Source: Ipomoea triloba (Eukaryota > Streptophyta > Magnoliopsida > Solanales > Convolvulaceae). From it: DNA of 64,000 bases. Below are positions 1 through 12,754 of this stretch, piece after piece (the stretch's first letter is position 1; every line of letters begins with the position of its first letter). Under the pieces are notes generated by a model. It saw only the letters and a list, made by a program, of their open reading frames with translations, was not told the origin of the DNA and did no database searches. The DNA lies in NCBI RefSeq assembly GCF_003576645.1, contig NC_044930.1:11840872-11904871 (forward strand). The letters are read 5' to 3'. Made by a program: the position numbers and the translations under genes.

Positions 1-71
1 TAAACATATAACTCTCAAGTAAAAATCACGATTAATCAATTTCTTTTAGATGTACAAAAGAATAATAGTAT

Positions 72-87
72 AATACTACTAGTAGGA
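72..87. repeat. Left target-site duplication of the LINE
   Basis: The 16 bp aatactactagtagga-type sequence here recurs at 3539-3554, just after the A-rich tail of the LINE. The first one or two A bases are ambiguous because they merge with the tail. A direct repeat of this size on both sides is the mark of target-primed reverse transcription. Confidence 0.88.
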
Positions 88-3000
88 CAGGGTGGTAGCC
101 ACACTAGAGTGGTCAGAGTTGTTCGAGGATGCGGCGGTGTATAATCTCCTGACTCTAACTTCGGATCACAGCGCTATTCACCTGGTGTTGGAGTCTTCCA
201 CGCCGCGGCCTACTCGACGAAGTTTCAGGTTTGAGTCAGCCTGGTTGTATGATGAGGGCTGCATGGCTATTGTGGATCGGGCCTGGGGTCTTAGTACCGG
301 CCTCTCGTTTCAACAGCGGATCTAGGGCTGCGGCCAGCAGTTGTGGAAATGGGGAGGGGCTCACTTCAGTAAGTTTGGTCGGCATATTACTACACTACGT
401 AACCGGCTTGATGTTCTTCGTGAGGTTAGGTCGCCTGGAGCCTTGGTTGAGTATTCGAGGTTGGAGTCAGAACTGTTGTTACTACTTGCTTAGGAAGAAA
501 CTTTTTTGCGGCAGAGATCGAAGCAGTTGTGGTTGAAGGAGGGTGATAGCAATACGAAGTTTTTTCATAAGTCGGCCACTGCTAGAAGACGGCACAATCA
601 GCTCTTGAGGTTAAAGGACCTTAACGGTGCCTGGACAGAAGGTCCCGGCCTTAAATCTTCAGGTACTACACTGAAATCTTCACGTCAGCTACCCCTAGCG
701 TACCGTTCTTTCACAATGTGCATGGTAGCGTCTCGGAGGAAATGAATACCAGGCTACTACGACCATTCACGGCTGAGGAGGTTAAGTTGGCTTTGTTTGA
801 TATGGCTCCTGAGAAATCGCCCAGACCGGATGGTATGACTCCTACTTTTTACCAGCGGTTTTGGTCGGTAGTGGGGCATGATCTATCCTGTTTCGTTTTG
901 AATTGCCTACATACGCGCATTTTGCCACAAGGTTTGAATGACACGAACATTGTCCTAATTCTAAAGAAGAATGTGCCTGAAACAGTTGCTGACTTGAGAC
1001 CGATTGCCCTTTGTAATGTGGCATACAAGGTGCTGGCTAAAATGGTGGCTAACCGGATGAAAGAAGTGCTTGATTGCATAATCTCCCCGAGCCAAAGTGC
1101 GTTTGTAAATGACAAACTCCTATCTGACAACATTATTTTGGCTGGGAAGTTGGGCACTACCTGAAGCGTCCTCGCCAGGGGGTTCGCGGTTGGGCGGCAA
1201 TGAAGCTTGGCATGGCCAAGGCGTATGATAAGATGGAGTGGTCCTTCTTGGAGGGCATGCTAGTGGCAATGGGCTTTCATCAGACTTGGGTTAAGACAGT
1301 GTTGATGTGTGTTACCACGATTCGTTATAACGTTACGGTTAACGGCGAGTCGGTTGGTATGTAACCCCGACTAGGGGCATTCGGCAAGGTGACCCGCTCT
1401 CTCCATATCTTTTTATTATTTGCGCGGAGGGCCTCTCGCTCTTATTCCAGTAAGTAGAGTCTAGAGGAGATATCCATGGAATTAAGGTTGCTAGGGGTGC
1501 GCCCTCTATCTCTCACCTCTTGTTCGTTGATGATACCCTTCTGCTTTTCAAAGCTAATCAACGGGAGAGTCAATCAGTCAAAGATGTATTGGACTTGTAC
1601 TGTGGGGCTTCCGGGCAGACCATTAATTACAAGAAGTCTAATATCATGTTTAGTCCTAATACGCCTACTGAGATGAGAGAGTTAGTAGCGGGGCTGTTCA
1701 GTGTGCGAGTATCAACAGATTTAGGGAAGTATCTCGGGCTCCCGTCTTTCCTCGGGCGTAATAAGGCAGTCACTTTCCGTTTTCTCGAGCAGAAGTTGAA
1801 GGAGAGGCTTGACTCTTGGCGTTACAAGTTTGTTTCCAGGGTCGGGAAAGAGGTGTTGTTGAAGTGTGTAGCGCAGGCTCTCCCTATCTTCACTATGTCG
1901 GTGTATCTGCTTCCTAAGTCTACGTGTGATCGCTTGGAGAAAACAATGAACCGGTTCTGGTGGGAAAGTGGTAGGTTGGGAGGCGGTGGCATTCATTGGT
2001 TGAGCTCGGGTAGAATGTGCATGCCTAAAGATTGCGGCGGCCTGGGTTACAAGCGGATACATGAGTTCAATATTACCTTGCTGGCTAAGCAAGGGTGGCG
2101 CTTGTTATCTAACCCGGAGTCTTTGGCCAGTAGGCTGCTACGTGCAAGGTACTACTCCTCGGGTAATTTCCTAGACGCAAAGCTTGGCTCTAACCCAAGT
2201 TATATTTGGAGGAGTATTTTAGTGGGACAGGCCCTGCCGAGGGAAGGTGTAGTGCGACGAATCGAGGATGGTGCGAAGTCTCTGATTTGGGGTACGCCAT
2301 AGTTGGCGGATCCTCATGACCCAAGGCTTCACACCCCATGTATTGCTGATCTGGAACATGCGACAGTCAGTGGTCTGCTTAATCAGTCAGGTACCTGGGA
2401 TGAGGATGTTGTGAAGGATTTGTTTGTGGCTTCCGATGTGCCTAGAATATTGGCTACGCCAGTCTCACCCAACTCTCAGGATGTATGGCGGTGGCAAGGT
2501 GATGTTCGTGGTATCTATACTGTTCGGCATGGCTACAGGTTATTAACTTCGGCTTCTATCCATGTAGATCCACAAGTGCACTTTGTCGAATGGCGGAAGT
2601 TGTGGAAGTTGCAGGTGCCACCTAAGGTTAAGAACTTTTAATGGAGGTGCATGCGGAACATTCTCCCAGTTCGTGTGCTGCTAAGAACTCGCCATGTGTG
2701 GGCTGGGGGTGGGTGTCCGTTTTGTCACTCCGATGAGGAGACAATGGATCTTTTGTTCTGCTCATGCCCTGTGGCGACCCAGGTATGGCATGTCTCTATT
2801 ATTCAGCATAGCGATTGCTTGGCCGTGTTGCTTAATACGGCTCTGTGCAGTCCGAGCGTGAAGGATTCTGTTCACACTGCGGCCAAGCTATGGTTAATAT
2901 GGAACACTAGGAATGATGCTATTTGGAAGGGTAAGCTTCTGCGTATTGATGATTTGTTGAGGCAGGTTGAAAGCTTTTGTGATTTATGGTTCTCGGTTTA

Positions 3001-3538
3001 CAGTAGGGATGTGGTTGTAACGTTTGCAGCTCCGGGAGCGTCTAGCTGGTCTCCACCACCCATTCACCGTCTGAAGTGCAACGTTGATGCGGCTCTATTT
3101 GAGGATGGTGTTGGTTTCGGGTTGATTGTCAGGAGCCATACTGGAGCTTTTGTTTCAACCCATAATGCCCCGCTTGGTTGCGGTCGAGACCCATACTTGG
3201 CTGAAGCTATGGCAGTTAAGGAGGCACTCTCATGGATGAAGATTAATGGTTATAGTGATTTCATTTTAGAATCTGATAGTCTTAATTTCTATTCTAATTA
3301 TAATTCAAATTTAGTGGACTTGTCGTATGTTGGTTTGTTAGTTAAGCAATGTCGCTGCATTGCTAATGACATTGGGAACGTGTTTGTTCACCGTGTCAGA
3401 AGGTCAGCGAATCAGGTGGCTCATGTCTTGGCACGGGCAACAGGTTCTTCGTCTGTCCTAGGGTCGTGGACATCCACCGGCCTGTATTGCTCATTTGATT
3501 GATTATTAATGCAATTGTATTTTCTTCAAAAAAAAATA
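88..3538 (+). mobile_element. 5'-truncated, degenerate L1-type LINE (EN tail, RT, zf-RVT, RNase H)
   Basis: Non-LTR retrotransposon of the plant L1 type. The element begins inside the endonuclease domain, keeping only its end with the SDH motif (about 162-170). It continues with the reverse transcriptase fingers (about 718-1160), motif A (about 1200), [11 protein letters not shown] (about 1380), the FVDD box (about 1522), a thumb/connection region, a zf-RVT segment (about 2650-2800) and an RNase H domain. The RNase H residues remain visible: NVD, AEAMAVKEA, ESD and NQVAHVLAR (about 3080-3440). It is dead: a frameshift near 1160, an in-frame stop at 2300-2302, another at 2639-2641 where NFLW is expected, and Gly for the motif A Asp at 1209-1211. 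It ends in an A-rich tail and is flanked by matching TSDs, so the missing 5' end was lost at insertion, not at the window edge. Confidence 0.93.
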
Positions 3539-3554
3539 AATACTACTAGTAGGA
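3539..3554. repeat. Right target-site duplication of the LINE
   Basis: Matches 72-87 and follows the A-rich tail directly. It fixes the 3' boundary of the LINE. Confidence 0.88.
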
Positions 3555-4104
3555 AAATGCTATAATATATTATGTAAAAGTACCATATTTTCAAAATAAA
3601 AATAAAAAAGTAATAAAATATATTTATATTTTATCTTCATTATATATATAAAATTAATTGTGTGAGTAATTGAATGTGCACAACTTACATGTTTATTTAT
3701 TACATAATATAAATCTCATAACAAGATTAGCAATAATTATGTGAAACAAATTCTGAATATGCCACCAAACCGAAATTTTGGGGCATTTGATCTTATCATA
3801 GCAATTGAGAAGAAAAACGATCAAAGATTTCAATGAGAAAATCACCACTTATTTTTATATATTCACTCATTTTCAAATCCAATAAGATTAACTACACAAC
3901 ATACTCAATGGCAGGCTACAATGAAACAAAACTGAACTTTTTTCACTTCCAACTGAGCAAGGAAACCCAGTATACAAGAGATATGACACAAAAAGTGAAT
4001 AGTTAACATTCTTTGTACTATGAAGACAAGTAACCTTAATGAATCGATTATGAAAAGCCGATGTGATTTATCACGCTAAATTATGTGGCATTGGCTACGG
4101 TGCT
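3555..4104. other. AT-rich spacer and probable 3' UTR of the LPD gene
   Basis: No coding sequence is seen. The part next to 4104 should hold the 3' UTR and polyadenylation region of the minus-strand dihydrolipoyl dehydrogenase gene. The rest is low-complexity AT-rich DNA. Confidence 0.5.
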
Positions 4105-7100
4105 TTAGACAGCAACTGGCTCACTAACTGGGCTAGAAGTCTCAACTTTAACCTGCCATTTCAAAGAATGTAGAAATGTTATATGGAGTGCTGTATTTGG
4201 CATAGTTCAATGCTGTGCATTAGCCGATTAGCGTTTCATTGATGTCAAAGATGTACCCAGTACCCTACTACACCCGTTAAAAATTTGAGAGAATCTTTGT
4301 TAAGAACCTAAGGAAGATTCCTCCCTAGCTGCAATTTGATCACTCATATTTGGTAAACAATTTGGCCATATCATCTTTACACTTAAAGATACCCAAACCA
4401 GATATATAGACAATGTATAGATTTGTAGACTTTATATCTCCTATATAGCTATTCGGGAGCATAATGGATGAGCTAGTGTGCATTGTTAATAAAACGCCAC
4501 AGAATGCCAACACTTGGACCAAGTTCTTGAAAGTAAGAAGACACGCCATACTTTCACAATCCATAGACATTATTAGTTGATAAGGGGGGAAAAGGAAGGG
4601 TGGGGGTGATGGATTCAGGGTAGTGGTAGTAAGACACCTCTTTGCCAGGAAAAAAAAAATCAAAAAACAAAAAATGAAACAAAACAAAAAAGAAGGATCA
4701 ATAAATTACCTTAGCTGATTTAAAGAGTTCATCAATCACCTCTGACAAAGTAGGATGTGCATGAACAGCAAATTTAATATCCTGTAAAAATGCAACAGTA
4801 TCAATCAAGGATAACACACAAAAGAAGCTTTTGCTCTGTTATGTTTACACCAATCACATTTAGTGAGTGTTTAGCTTTCTGCCCCTGGAAAATGTAAGCT
4901 TGCGGTGGTGGTTGCAAGAAAAAGTAAACTTCAGTTCTGTTATTTTTACAAGTGAATTTTAGTCATTGTATATTGCTCTCCGCTTTCATTAGTGTGCTAA
5001 AGTCCAATAAATGCCAGAATGGTGCCCTCTCTCACATCCTCCTATTTAATGAAACTTAAACCCACCAATTTAAATCAAGGCATTTGTGAATCTGTATCTA
5101 TACTTGGGTATCAGAATTTTTAAAAAGAACACAAACCTGTATGCGTGTCCCCATAGCTATGGCATTGGATGCTTCATGGATGAGGTCTGCAGCATGCAAT
5201 CCAATGATATGAACTCCAAGGATCTCCCCATTGTCGGGCCTATATATCAACTGTAGCAACCAACAGATAAGCATTCTTTAGTAGTTCAGTGAACTCTATG
5301 TGTGTGTGTGTAAGATTTGACAATTGTAAGTAAGACATGATCCCCAAAAACAAAGTGAAGAAGGACATGATTGTACTAGAGTCAAAGCAAAGAAGCAGCA
5401 ATAGGAAAATCTCTTATAACAGAGAAACCATTATCTCACCTTCGCAAGTCCTTCCCCTTCATTCTCAGCTAGAGCTTTTGTGTTAGCCTTAAAGTTAGTC
5501 TTTGCAACACTGATTTCAAATCCTTCCTTCTCAGCCTTTTCCCTTGCCTGAGGCTGTAAATTTATTGGGAATACACGGTCACATGAAGAATATAACGTGC
5601 TCAAGTGATAAAGTTTTGCTCAAACAAAAATATATTTTTTAGTTACTTATAATGTGCTAAACTTCAAATAATAGATTATACTTTCACTAACTTGACACTA
5701 ACAACAACCAATACTTTGAACTCTAACAGTTTGCAGCCTATAATTTAAATATATTAATGAATGTTAACACGTAAGGAGTAACAAATTCCGTTAAATATAA
5801 TTATAATTTACATTTAACATGTCTTCATAAAGGATATTAACAATTTTAATAAAAATGCTTTTAAATGGTGCAACCTAAAATTTCAATCAAATCAGACTTA
5901 ATAACCCTAAATAATGTTCTAACAAGTAGTAATAACGAATTGTGATTATGAAAAACCAACCTTCTGTCAAGCTTAACAGAATTGAGATTAACCTGTATGC
6001 CTCAGTTTTGCTAGGTTCATAAAATTGTTATGATTACAAGTTACAGAGTTATCCATCAATCAATTGATTTATTGATATTTAATAAATTAGATTATGCAAG
6101 GCATTTTGTTCAATTCAACAAATGATTTTAAGAAAAAGAACAATGAATCTTTAAATACATCAACATAATTTATTTTCAATAATGCCAGTAAATACTCGTT
6201 TCATGAGCTACTACTACTATTGTTATTATAAATGCTTGTTAATTGTGAATTAATTGATATTGTAAGTTGCATTATGTAAATGTATTTGTAATGAGTAAGA
6301 TATCCTTAATTAACAAAAACAGTTGAATGCACATAATAGGTATATTTAATGGAAAAGTTAAATGACAATTATTATCTTCAAAATATAGGCTGCAAGCCAT
6401 TACAATTCAAAGTATAGGTTATTAAATGGACAAGTAGCAAACTATGCATTGTTGGCCAATTTAGTCTTTAAAATTCCCACCACAAGAGGCTAACGTGAAA
6501 TATAGCTATGATGCTGTTGATTTCTTTACAGATAAAAAAACCATTACTTTGAAGTGATTGAAACTCCTAGGCTTTAAGTGTTAGAACTGGGAATCAAAGA
6601 ATTTGTGACCAACAATAAGTAACAGTCCTTAGGGGTTGGGCAACTTTCCAATTTGGTTTTAAATTTTTCTGATTAGTCAGGGCAACATTTTCTGTAACCC
6701 AAGATTTACTTGTGCAGTATGCCTCCAATCTCTTCATCCCCATGACACTTAGAGAAGAGGTGATCATTTTTCCAGATGGGTGTCAGTTCACAACGAACTC
6801 CAAATTTACATGATATCATTTGAGAAATGAAATGTCATATCATTACTGCAACAAAATAAAGGCAAAATCTACAAGCAATAGTACAATCTATGTTTGGAAT
6901 ATGAAATCATACCTCTGTCAGTCCAACCATACTGATTTCAGGATGAGTAAAGCATGCTGCTGGAATGCTTAAATGGTTCAGCACATGGTCCTTCCCACTA
7001 ACTTGCTCAACAACTACATAACAAGCCAAACTCAGTTTCAAATTAAGTTCAATAGCTAAAAGAAATATAACGTTTCTTTTTGCAACATATTAATATGTTA

Positions 7101-10100
7101 TTACCAGATATCCCTTGTGCACTGGCCGCATGAGCAAGCATCATTTTTCCATTTGCATCACCAATGCAGTACAAGTGAGGAACCTAGCATCGGAATTGTT
7201 TGGGAACCAAAATCATATATAATGTTCAAAAGCATATAATTTTTTTTTTAAATCTAATAATAGCCCACCAATTCCCCATTTGCATCAAGGACTCGCATGC
7301 GCTCATCAACTGGAACAAATCCACGTACTGTTTGAACATTAATCTGTATGGAATTTCACAAGATTGTCATGATAATTCTCAATGCTGATTGTCAAAAAGA
7401 GATATTATAGAAGCATTGTGCAACTAACATTTTCCAAACCAAGTCCTTGTGTAAAAGGAGCCCTTCCAGTTGCAATAAGAGCTGCATCCACCTGCAAAGC
7501 ATCATAGAGTTTAGTTTACAATTTCTACAAGGCATGAACAAGAAGAATCACAAACAAATTTGAAATAATTCTTCCTGAACAAAATCTTATTCTCCTTTTC
7601 TAAAGATAAATTACAACATTTCAAAGAAAAATAACCAGCATATTTGCAGCACAACTGATAATATTGTCAATCAACCTTTCATTTCTTTCACTTATTAATC
7701 ATTTTATTTTGGATAACTTTGTAAATGCCCTTCGTGTGAACATATATTTCACTCAGACACATGCTAATAGTTTGAAAATTGAAAGGATGCACGAAGCTTA
7801 TATGATATTGCAAGATGCATATCTTCTCTATAAACATTTTTCTTTAGACATTTCCAGTTTTAGCTGAATCAGGTGTCAGTAAAACAAATGAGTAAGGAAC
7901 ATATAATAGGAAATGATAAATGGTTAACAATGTGAATGAGATCCATGAAATTGCCCCATGTAACTAAAACAAATCAATGAAGAGCATATGACAGGAAAGA
8001 CTAAATGTTAGAAAATGAATTCGACCCATGAAATTGATTTCCTCTGTTTTTATTTTTAAAAGTCTATATACCTTAGTTCTAGCTATGCATTTTTCAATCA
8101 AACGTCTGTTTAGTTAAAGCTTAATGTAGATCTAGATCATCTAGCACAAATAGACCTAAGCTTTAAGGCCTCCAGAAAAACACCTCTAGAGTATCCTTTG
8201 GTTCCTTTGTCTTTGCATCAATAAGTTCAATGGTCACTGGTTTTCCATCCTTGGCTGGCGTAATCTGTCAGAGCAGATAGAGAGTACAAAGAACAGATAG
8301 TGCATTAGCAAATGATATGATTTGCACTCAAAAAGAGGAAATATGAGATAAGTACCTTGCTGGCAAATACACCAGTATGATAATCAATGTTCCGAGGATT
8401 GATGAGAATTCTCTGTGCCAACTTCCCGATTTCAGGATCAAACCCAGGCATGAGCTGATCTAAAGCTTCAATAAATGTCACCTGTGCAAATTACAGTTTT
8501 CAGCAACTTGGCATATAGAGAAAGGTGTAACGAGCAAAAATCATTAGTACTCTTCTATTGAAAACCTCAGTTTCTTTCTCAACAAATGCACAGTTTAAAA
8601 AGGAAAATCATGTTTTGTGAGAAAATAGCACACAATAGAACGCCCATGTAAAAAATTTATTATATCAAATTTACTAAAATATTATTTTCCTGTTATTTTC
8701 CCACTAAAATCATTAGTACTCTTCTATTGAAAACCTCAGTTTCTTTCTCAACAAATGCACATTGCACAGTTTAAAAAGGAAAACCATGTTATGTGAGAAA
8801 ATAACACACAATAGAAAGCCCCTGTAAAAAAATTTATTATATCAAATTTACTAAAATATTATTTTCCCACTTTGCACAGGGGCTCCTTAAAAATAGCAAG
8901 CCTGTAGACAGGAAACAACTTTTCTTGCAGCATGCTGCTTAATCTATGACAGAGTTGCTGGACAGCAATCATTGGTTCTCAATGCATAAAAAAATGTTTT
9001 AACATAAATTACCAGAAAGCCAGAAACTCAGTTGAATATGTCTAACAGAATCCTTGCTCTATGACAAAATTGCTGGAAATAAACCATTGTTTCTCACAGC
9101 ATTAAAAGTTGTCAAACATAAACTACCAGAAAGCATATAAGTTTTTACTTTGACAAGAATAAATTCCCTCTTCGCTTGTTTTTCTAGTATAAAGAAACAA
9201 ACTGCTTGAGTAAAATAATTTAAAAGAAAAAGGAAGGTTACCTCACTTCCAAGTGCTGTGTACACGTCACTAAATTCAAGTCCAATATAGCCACTTCCAA
9301 CAATAGCAATCCACTCCGGAACAAATTCCAATTTGAGTGCATGGTCACTGGTTATTACAGTCTTACCTGCAGTTATACATAGAATTAGTGATCTATTGAT
9401 GTACATGTATATCAAAGGTCTTCTCAAACAATGCAGTGAACATAAATCTTTTCTCAATTTGTTTCTGAGAATAATAGACAGTCATGAAAAAGGAAGAAAA
9501 CAGATGGGTGATTAAGTGAAATACAAATGTCAGTTTAAATGTTTTAATCATGATGCCATTTCTTCGCAATTAACCTTCTTCTTATAACGCTACCTTCAAT
9601 GCCGAAGATGGCATAAACATCAGTGTAAAAATACATTGGAAAATGAAATATCAACACTTACCATCAACTTCAATTCCTTTTGGCACAAAGGGGACAGAAC
9701 CTGTAGCAATAATAATATCTTTTGCTGTTACTACAGTATCTCCAGACCCAATCTTCACTTTTTGTGGACCCTAAAATAACAATATGCATATTAGAAAGTG
9801 ATCATATATGCAGATGCATATAGTTTATTACTTTATCCAACGTGTTAGAAATAACCTACCAAGACTGTACCAACTCCTGTCAATATATCAACACCAAGAG
9901 CTTTTAATGAGTTGGTCAAGTTACTTCTAATTTTTGATGCCAAGTTATTCGCATGATCAGCAACTGCTTGTCTGTCATATCCAGCAGCAGCAACCTATGA
10001 TGAACAATGAGCATAATAGAGAGAGAATGCATCTTAACAACTTAACAGCAATGGAAATATTAAGCAAATAAAAACCCAGAGAACTAAAAGTAGTAAGATC

Positions 10101-11151
10101 AATAGGAGGCATGGGGTTTGAGAATATCATGAATAAGAAATACCTGTAAACCAAAAGACTTCATGTGGTGTTCATTCTGAAGCTCCCGCATGCGACCACT
10201 TACTGCTAGAAGGGCTTTAGAAGGAACGCAACCCCTATTCACACATGTTCCTCCAACTACATCCCCTTCAACAATGGCAGTTTTTAAGCCCTACAAAGAT
10301 TTTAGTTAAAACTCTCATTCATCATTTGCAAAAATGATTGAAAGCTAAGTCCTTTTCTGTAGCCATCCATTAAGTTGACTAACAAAAAATCAAGTTACTA
10401 ATATTTAACCCAATACAAGAGCCCACGTTTCATGTCATTTGCTTAAAATAGTATCCACAAACATTTTGATGTACTTTAGAACTACTATATGCTGATTGTA
10501 GGGTGTGATTGAGGTATAAGTCCAATGCTCAAGCTCAATAAGTAATGCAGTGCACAACGATATGAATTTCCATTCCCAAATTTTTAAGCTACACATCTTC
10601 CACGTTATTAGAAACAAATATAAGGTTTATATATTAAGATTTTAAAATGCTCTTAAGTGACTGAGAAGGGAACTACTCTAACTTTAACTCACATTTTGGC
10701 TAAAAATTTAAGAAAACCAAATCATAACATTCACCATCTTGAATTGCTATTTAAACTTGGAAAGCTGCGACTATCTAAGTAGATAATTATTGAAGCGTTA
10801 ACATTTATGATAAAAATAAATAAAGAGCTTCACCTTCTCGACGGCATGAAGAGCAGCACCATGACCACCAACACCAGCGCCAATAATCAACAAATCATAA
10901 TCAAATCCACTATTAGACGGAGTGCCATTTCCCAACGAGGCCGACACCCTCCCGGAATGCGAGCGTCTCAAGCAAGAGGAGCTGAATCGAGTTGAACGCA
11001 GCGACGAGCTCAACGACTTGGCTCCGAATGCTTCCCTCCTGAGACCGCAGAAGCGCAGGGATCGTGGCGCCACGGAGCTGGGGACTGCGGCGGCGCAGTC
11101 CGATCTTGGCACCGGCGCAGCCGAAGCGGAGAAAGAAATCGCGGATTGCAT
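4105..11151 (-). CDS. LPD1: Plastidial dihydrolipoyl dehydrogenase (E3 of plastid pyruvate dehydrogenase)
   Basis: Flavoprotein that reoxidises dihydrolipoyl groups of E2 with NAD+, feeding plastid fatty-acid synthesis with acetyl-CoA. I read 15 coding exons with GT-AG borders: 11151-10834, 10290-10144, 9994-9860, 9770-9662, 9366-9242, 8481-8356, 8264-8184, 7491-7429, 7343-7269, 7183-7105, 7013-6913, 5553-5440, 5250-5137, 4781-4710, 4152-4105. They sum to 1707 nt, 568 aa, close to the roughly 570 aa of the Arabidopsis plastid enzyme. The N-terminus is Ser/Ala/Arg-rich (about 80 residues), a chloroplast transit peptide. Then come the FAD motif [16 protein letters not shown], the redox disulfide [13 protein letters not shown] in exon 2, the NAD fold [12 protein letters not shown] in exon 5, a second FAD motif CIGDANGK in exon 10, and the catalytic HAHPTLSE in exon 14. 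The tail is short and acidic to neutral. The transit peptide and GGHGAA signature set it apart from the mitochondrial L-protein. All frames join cleanly, so the gene looks functional. Confidence 0.96.
8535..8867. repeat. Tandem duplication of about 160 bp in LPD intron 5
   Basis: Sequence at about 8535-8690 recurs at about 8706-8867 with a few substitutions and a 5-bp insertion. Both copies lie between exons 5 and 6 of the LPD gene and do not touch splice sites. Confidence 0.85.
8943..9135. repeat. Older diverged tandem duplication in LPD intron 5
   Basis: About 78 bp starting ctatgacagagttgctgg at 8945 recurs in diverged form at about 9058-9135 (ctatgacaaaattgctgg). It lies right after the younger duplication in the same intron. 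Confidence 0.65.
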
Positions 11152-11553
11152 TTGGAGATAGGCAGGGAGGTTTATTGGGAGAAATTGAGGGGAAGGGGAG
11201 AGGTATAGTATAGTATAGAGAGAGAGAGAGAGAGAGCTAAGCGAAGTGTGTTATGGTGTTGAGCTTCGAGAGATCCGTTGGAGTGGCGGAGTAAACTAAG
11301 TTGCTGTCTGTTGGACTTGGTATTTTATCTTCTTTGTTGGCTCAACTACTCTCTTTTTTCTTCTTATACTCTTCCCCTAACACTTCCTTGAGAGTTGAGA
11401 TACATTAATTAATATATTAAAATTCATTTTCAAAACATTGAATATTTATTTTTGAAAATTTATTATTTGTATACGGAATGTTTATTAGGCTAACCACATT
11501 CCCTTAAAAGATGGGGTTTACAAAGTGGTGTGGATAAAATTTTGTAGGCAAAA
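11152..11553 (-). other. 5' UTR and promoter region of the LPD gene
   Basis: Region upstream of the LPD start codon. It holds a CT-rich 5' leader with a (GA)n microsatellite at 11216-11237 (CT on the gene strand) and repeated TATAC units at about 11203-11217. I see no single convincing TATA box, and no coding sequence. Confidence 0.5.
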
Positions 11554-11696
11554 ACTTGTGTTAGACGGGTCGGGTCAACATAATTTGGATCGTGATTAGT
11601 ATTATGGGTTGGTATTTGGTTAGTTTTTATGACCCAAATTATGTTAACCCGATCCGTCTTACGGATTGAGACTCGTGAGACGATCTTACACAAGTG
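11554..11696. repeat. Fold-back repeat (MITE-like)
   Basis: Arms at about 11554-11587 and 11633-11696 are inverted copies, including gggtcaacataatttgg against ccaaattatgttaaccc. The right arm has about 25 extra bases before its outer cttacacaagt end. No open frame and no clear TSD. Confidence 0.6.
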
Positions 11697-11954
11697 TGAC
11701 TCAATTTTGTATTATAAATTATTTTGAGTTAATATCTAAAATTGTCCTCGATTATAGTGGTTTTTCTCAATTTTGTCCAAAACGACTGTGGTGTCATAAG
11801 GTAGTCCCAAACTTTTGTGTTTATCGCTCAAAATTGTCCTCGTTAGTTAAGCTGTTAAAAGGGTGTTAAATACAGGGGCAATATAATCAATTCATATTTT
11901 AATCTTCTCTTCCGGTCTCTTGGTGTTTCTACCATTATCATACTCTCTACCATA

Positions 11955-12745
11955 TCTGTCATGAGGAAAAGAAATATTATAACAAACATCAACATTTTTA
12001 CAAGACTCCAAATGTTCATCCATAAGACTCTTGGCAATATCAAAATATCTCATTTCATAGAATCCATTAATCAATATATTGTAAGTAACAATATCAGGCA
12101 ACACACCCGCCTGACTTATACTCTCTGTAATCTCAAGACCATCACTTACTTCACAAGCCTTAAAATAGCCATGAATAATGGTGTTAAACCCCACAATATA
12201 TGTAGAAATTGCCTCACCATTGTGGCACAACATTTCCATCACCCATCTTTACTTTGGGCAGCAAACCCATATCACAGAACCCCTTAACCAGTATATTACA
12301 AGTGAAACTGTCAACGCAAACACCCTTCTTGACCATCTTGCATACCAACCCGAAACCTGCTTATACAAGCCCCTTTCTGCAAAAGCTCCATATAACAGTA
12401 TTATAACTAATAGTATCACTCTCATTGTTCCTAACCAACTCGATAACCTGTTCAGTTTTTCCTATTTTGCAGAGAGAATGTATCACTATGTTTCGAGTAT
12501 ACACATTTGGAACAACTCCACAAGAGAGCATATCAAAGTATAGAAGCATCACCTGATCAACAGCCCCCGAGACGTTGAAATGAAGTAGGAGGTTGTTCTA
12601 GGAATAGAGGTCGGGGACCAAATTGAAACTCCGCATCGTGAATAATACGGCCTTCGCCTTCGAGAACCGACAACAGCGAAGCAAGAGGTGGATGAGGGTG
12701 CAGAAGAATGAAATGTAGAGAAGACTCTTTTCCTTTGCGATCGGA
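11955..12745 (-). pseudogene. Captured PPR gene fragment inside the long-TIR element
   Basis: Pieces of a P-class pentatricopeptide repeat protein can be read on the minus strand in shifting frames. Segments include PNVYTRNIVIHSLCKIGKTE and SDTISYNTVIWSFCRKGL at 12361-12552, DSFTCNILVKGFCDMGLLPK at about 12250-12350, and ADIV-type repeats with LPDIVTYNILINGFYEM at about 12000-12240. Each matches the 35-residue PPR consensus (VxTYNxLIxGFCKxG). Frames are broken between repeats, with no start codon in frame and no organellar targeting segment that I can follow. The fragment probably descends from a gene other than the intact PPR gene at 52047, because the repeats do not match it closely. Confidence 0.8.
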
Positions 12746-12754
12746 GGTTGCACA

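Noticed and set aside
9059..9457. Minus-strand 132-aa frame taken as a separate gene
   Set aside because: It is LPD exon 5 plus intron read-through; the exon borders are clear.
10807..11161. Plus-strand frames opposite LPD exon 1
   Set aside because: Antisense shadow of the GC-rich transit peptide exon.
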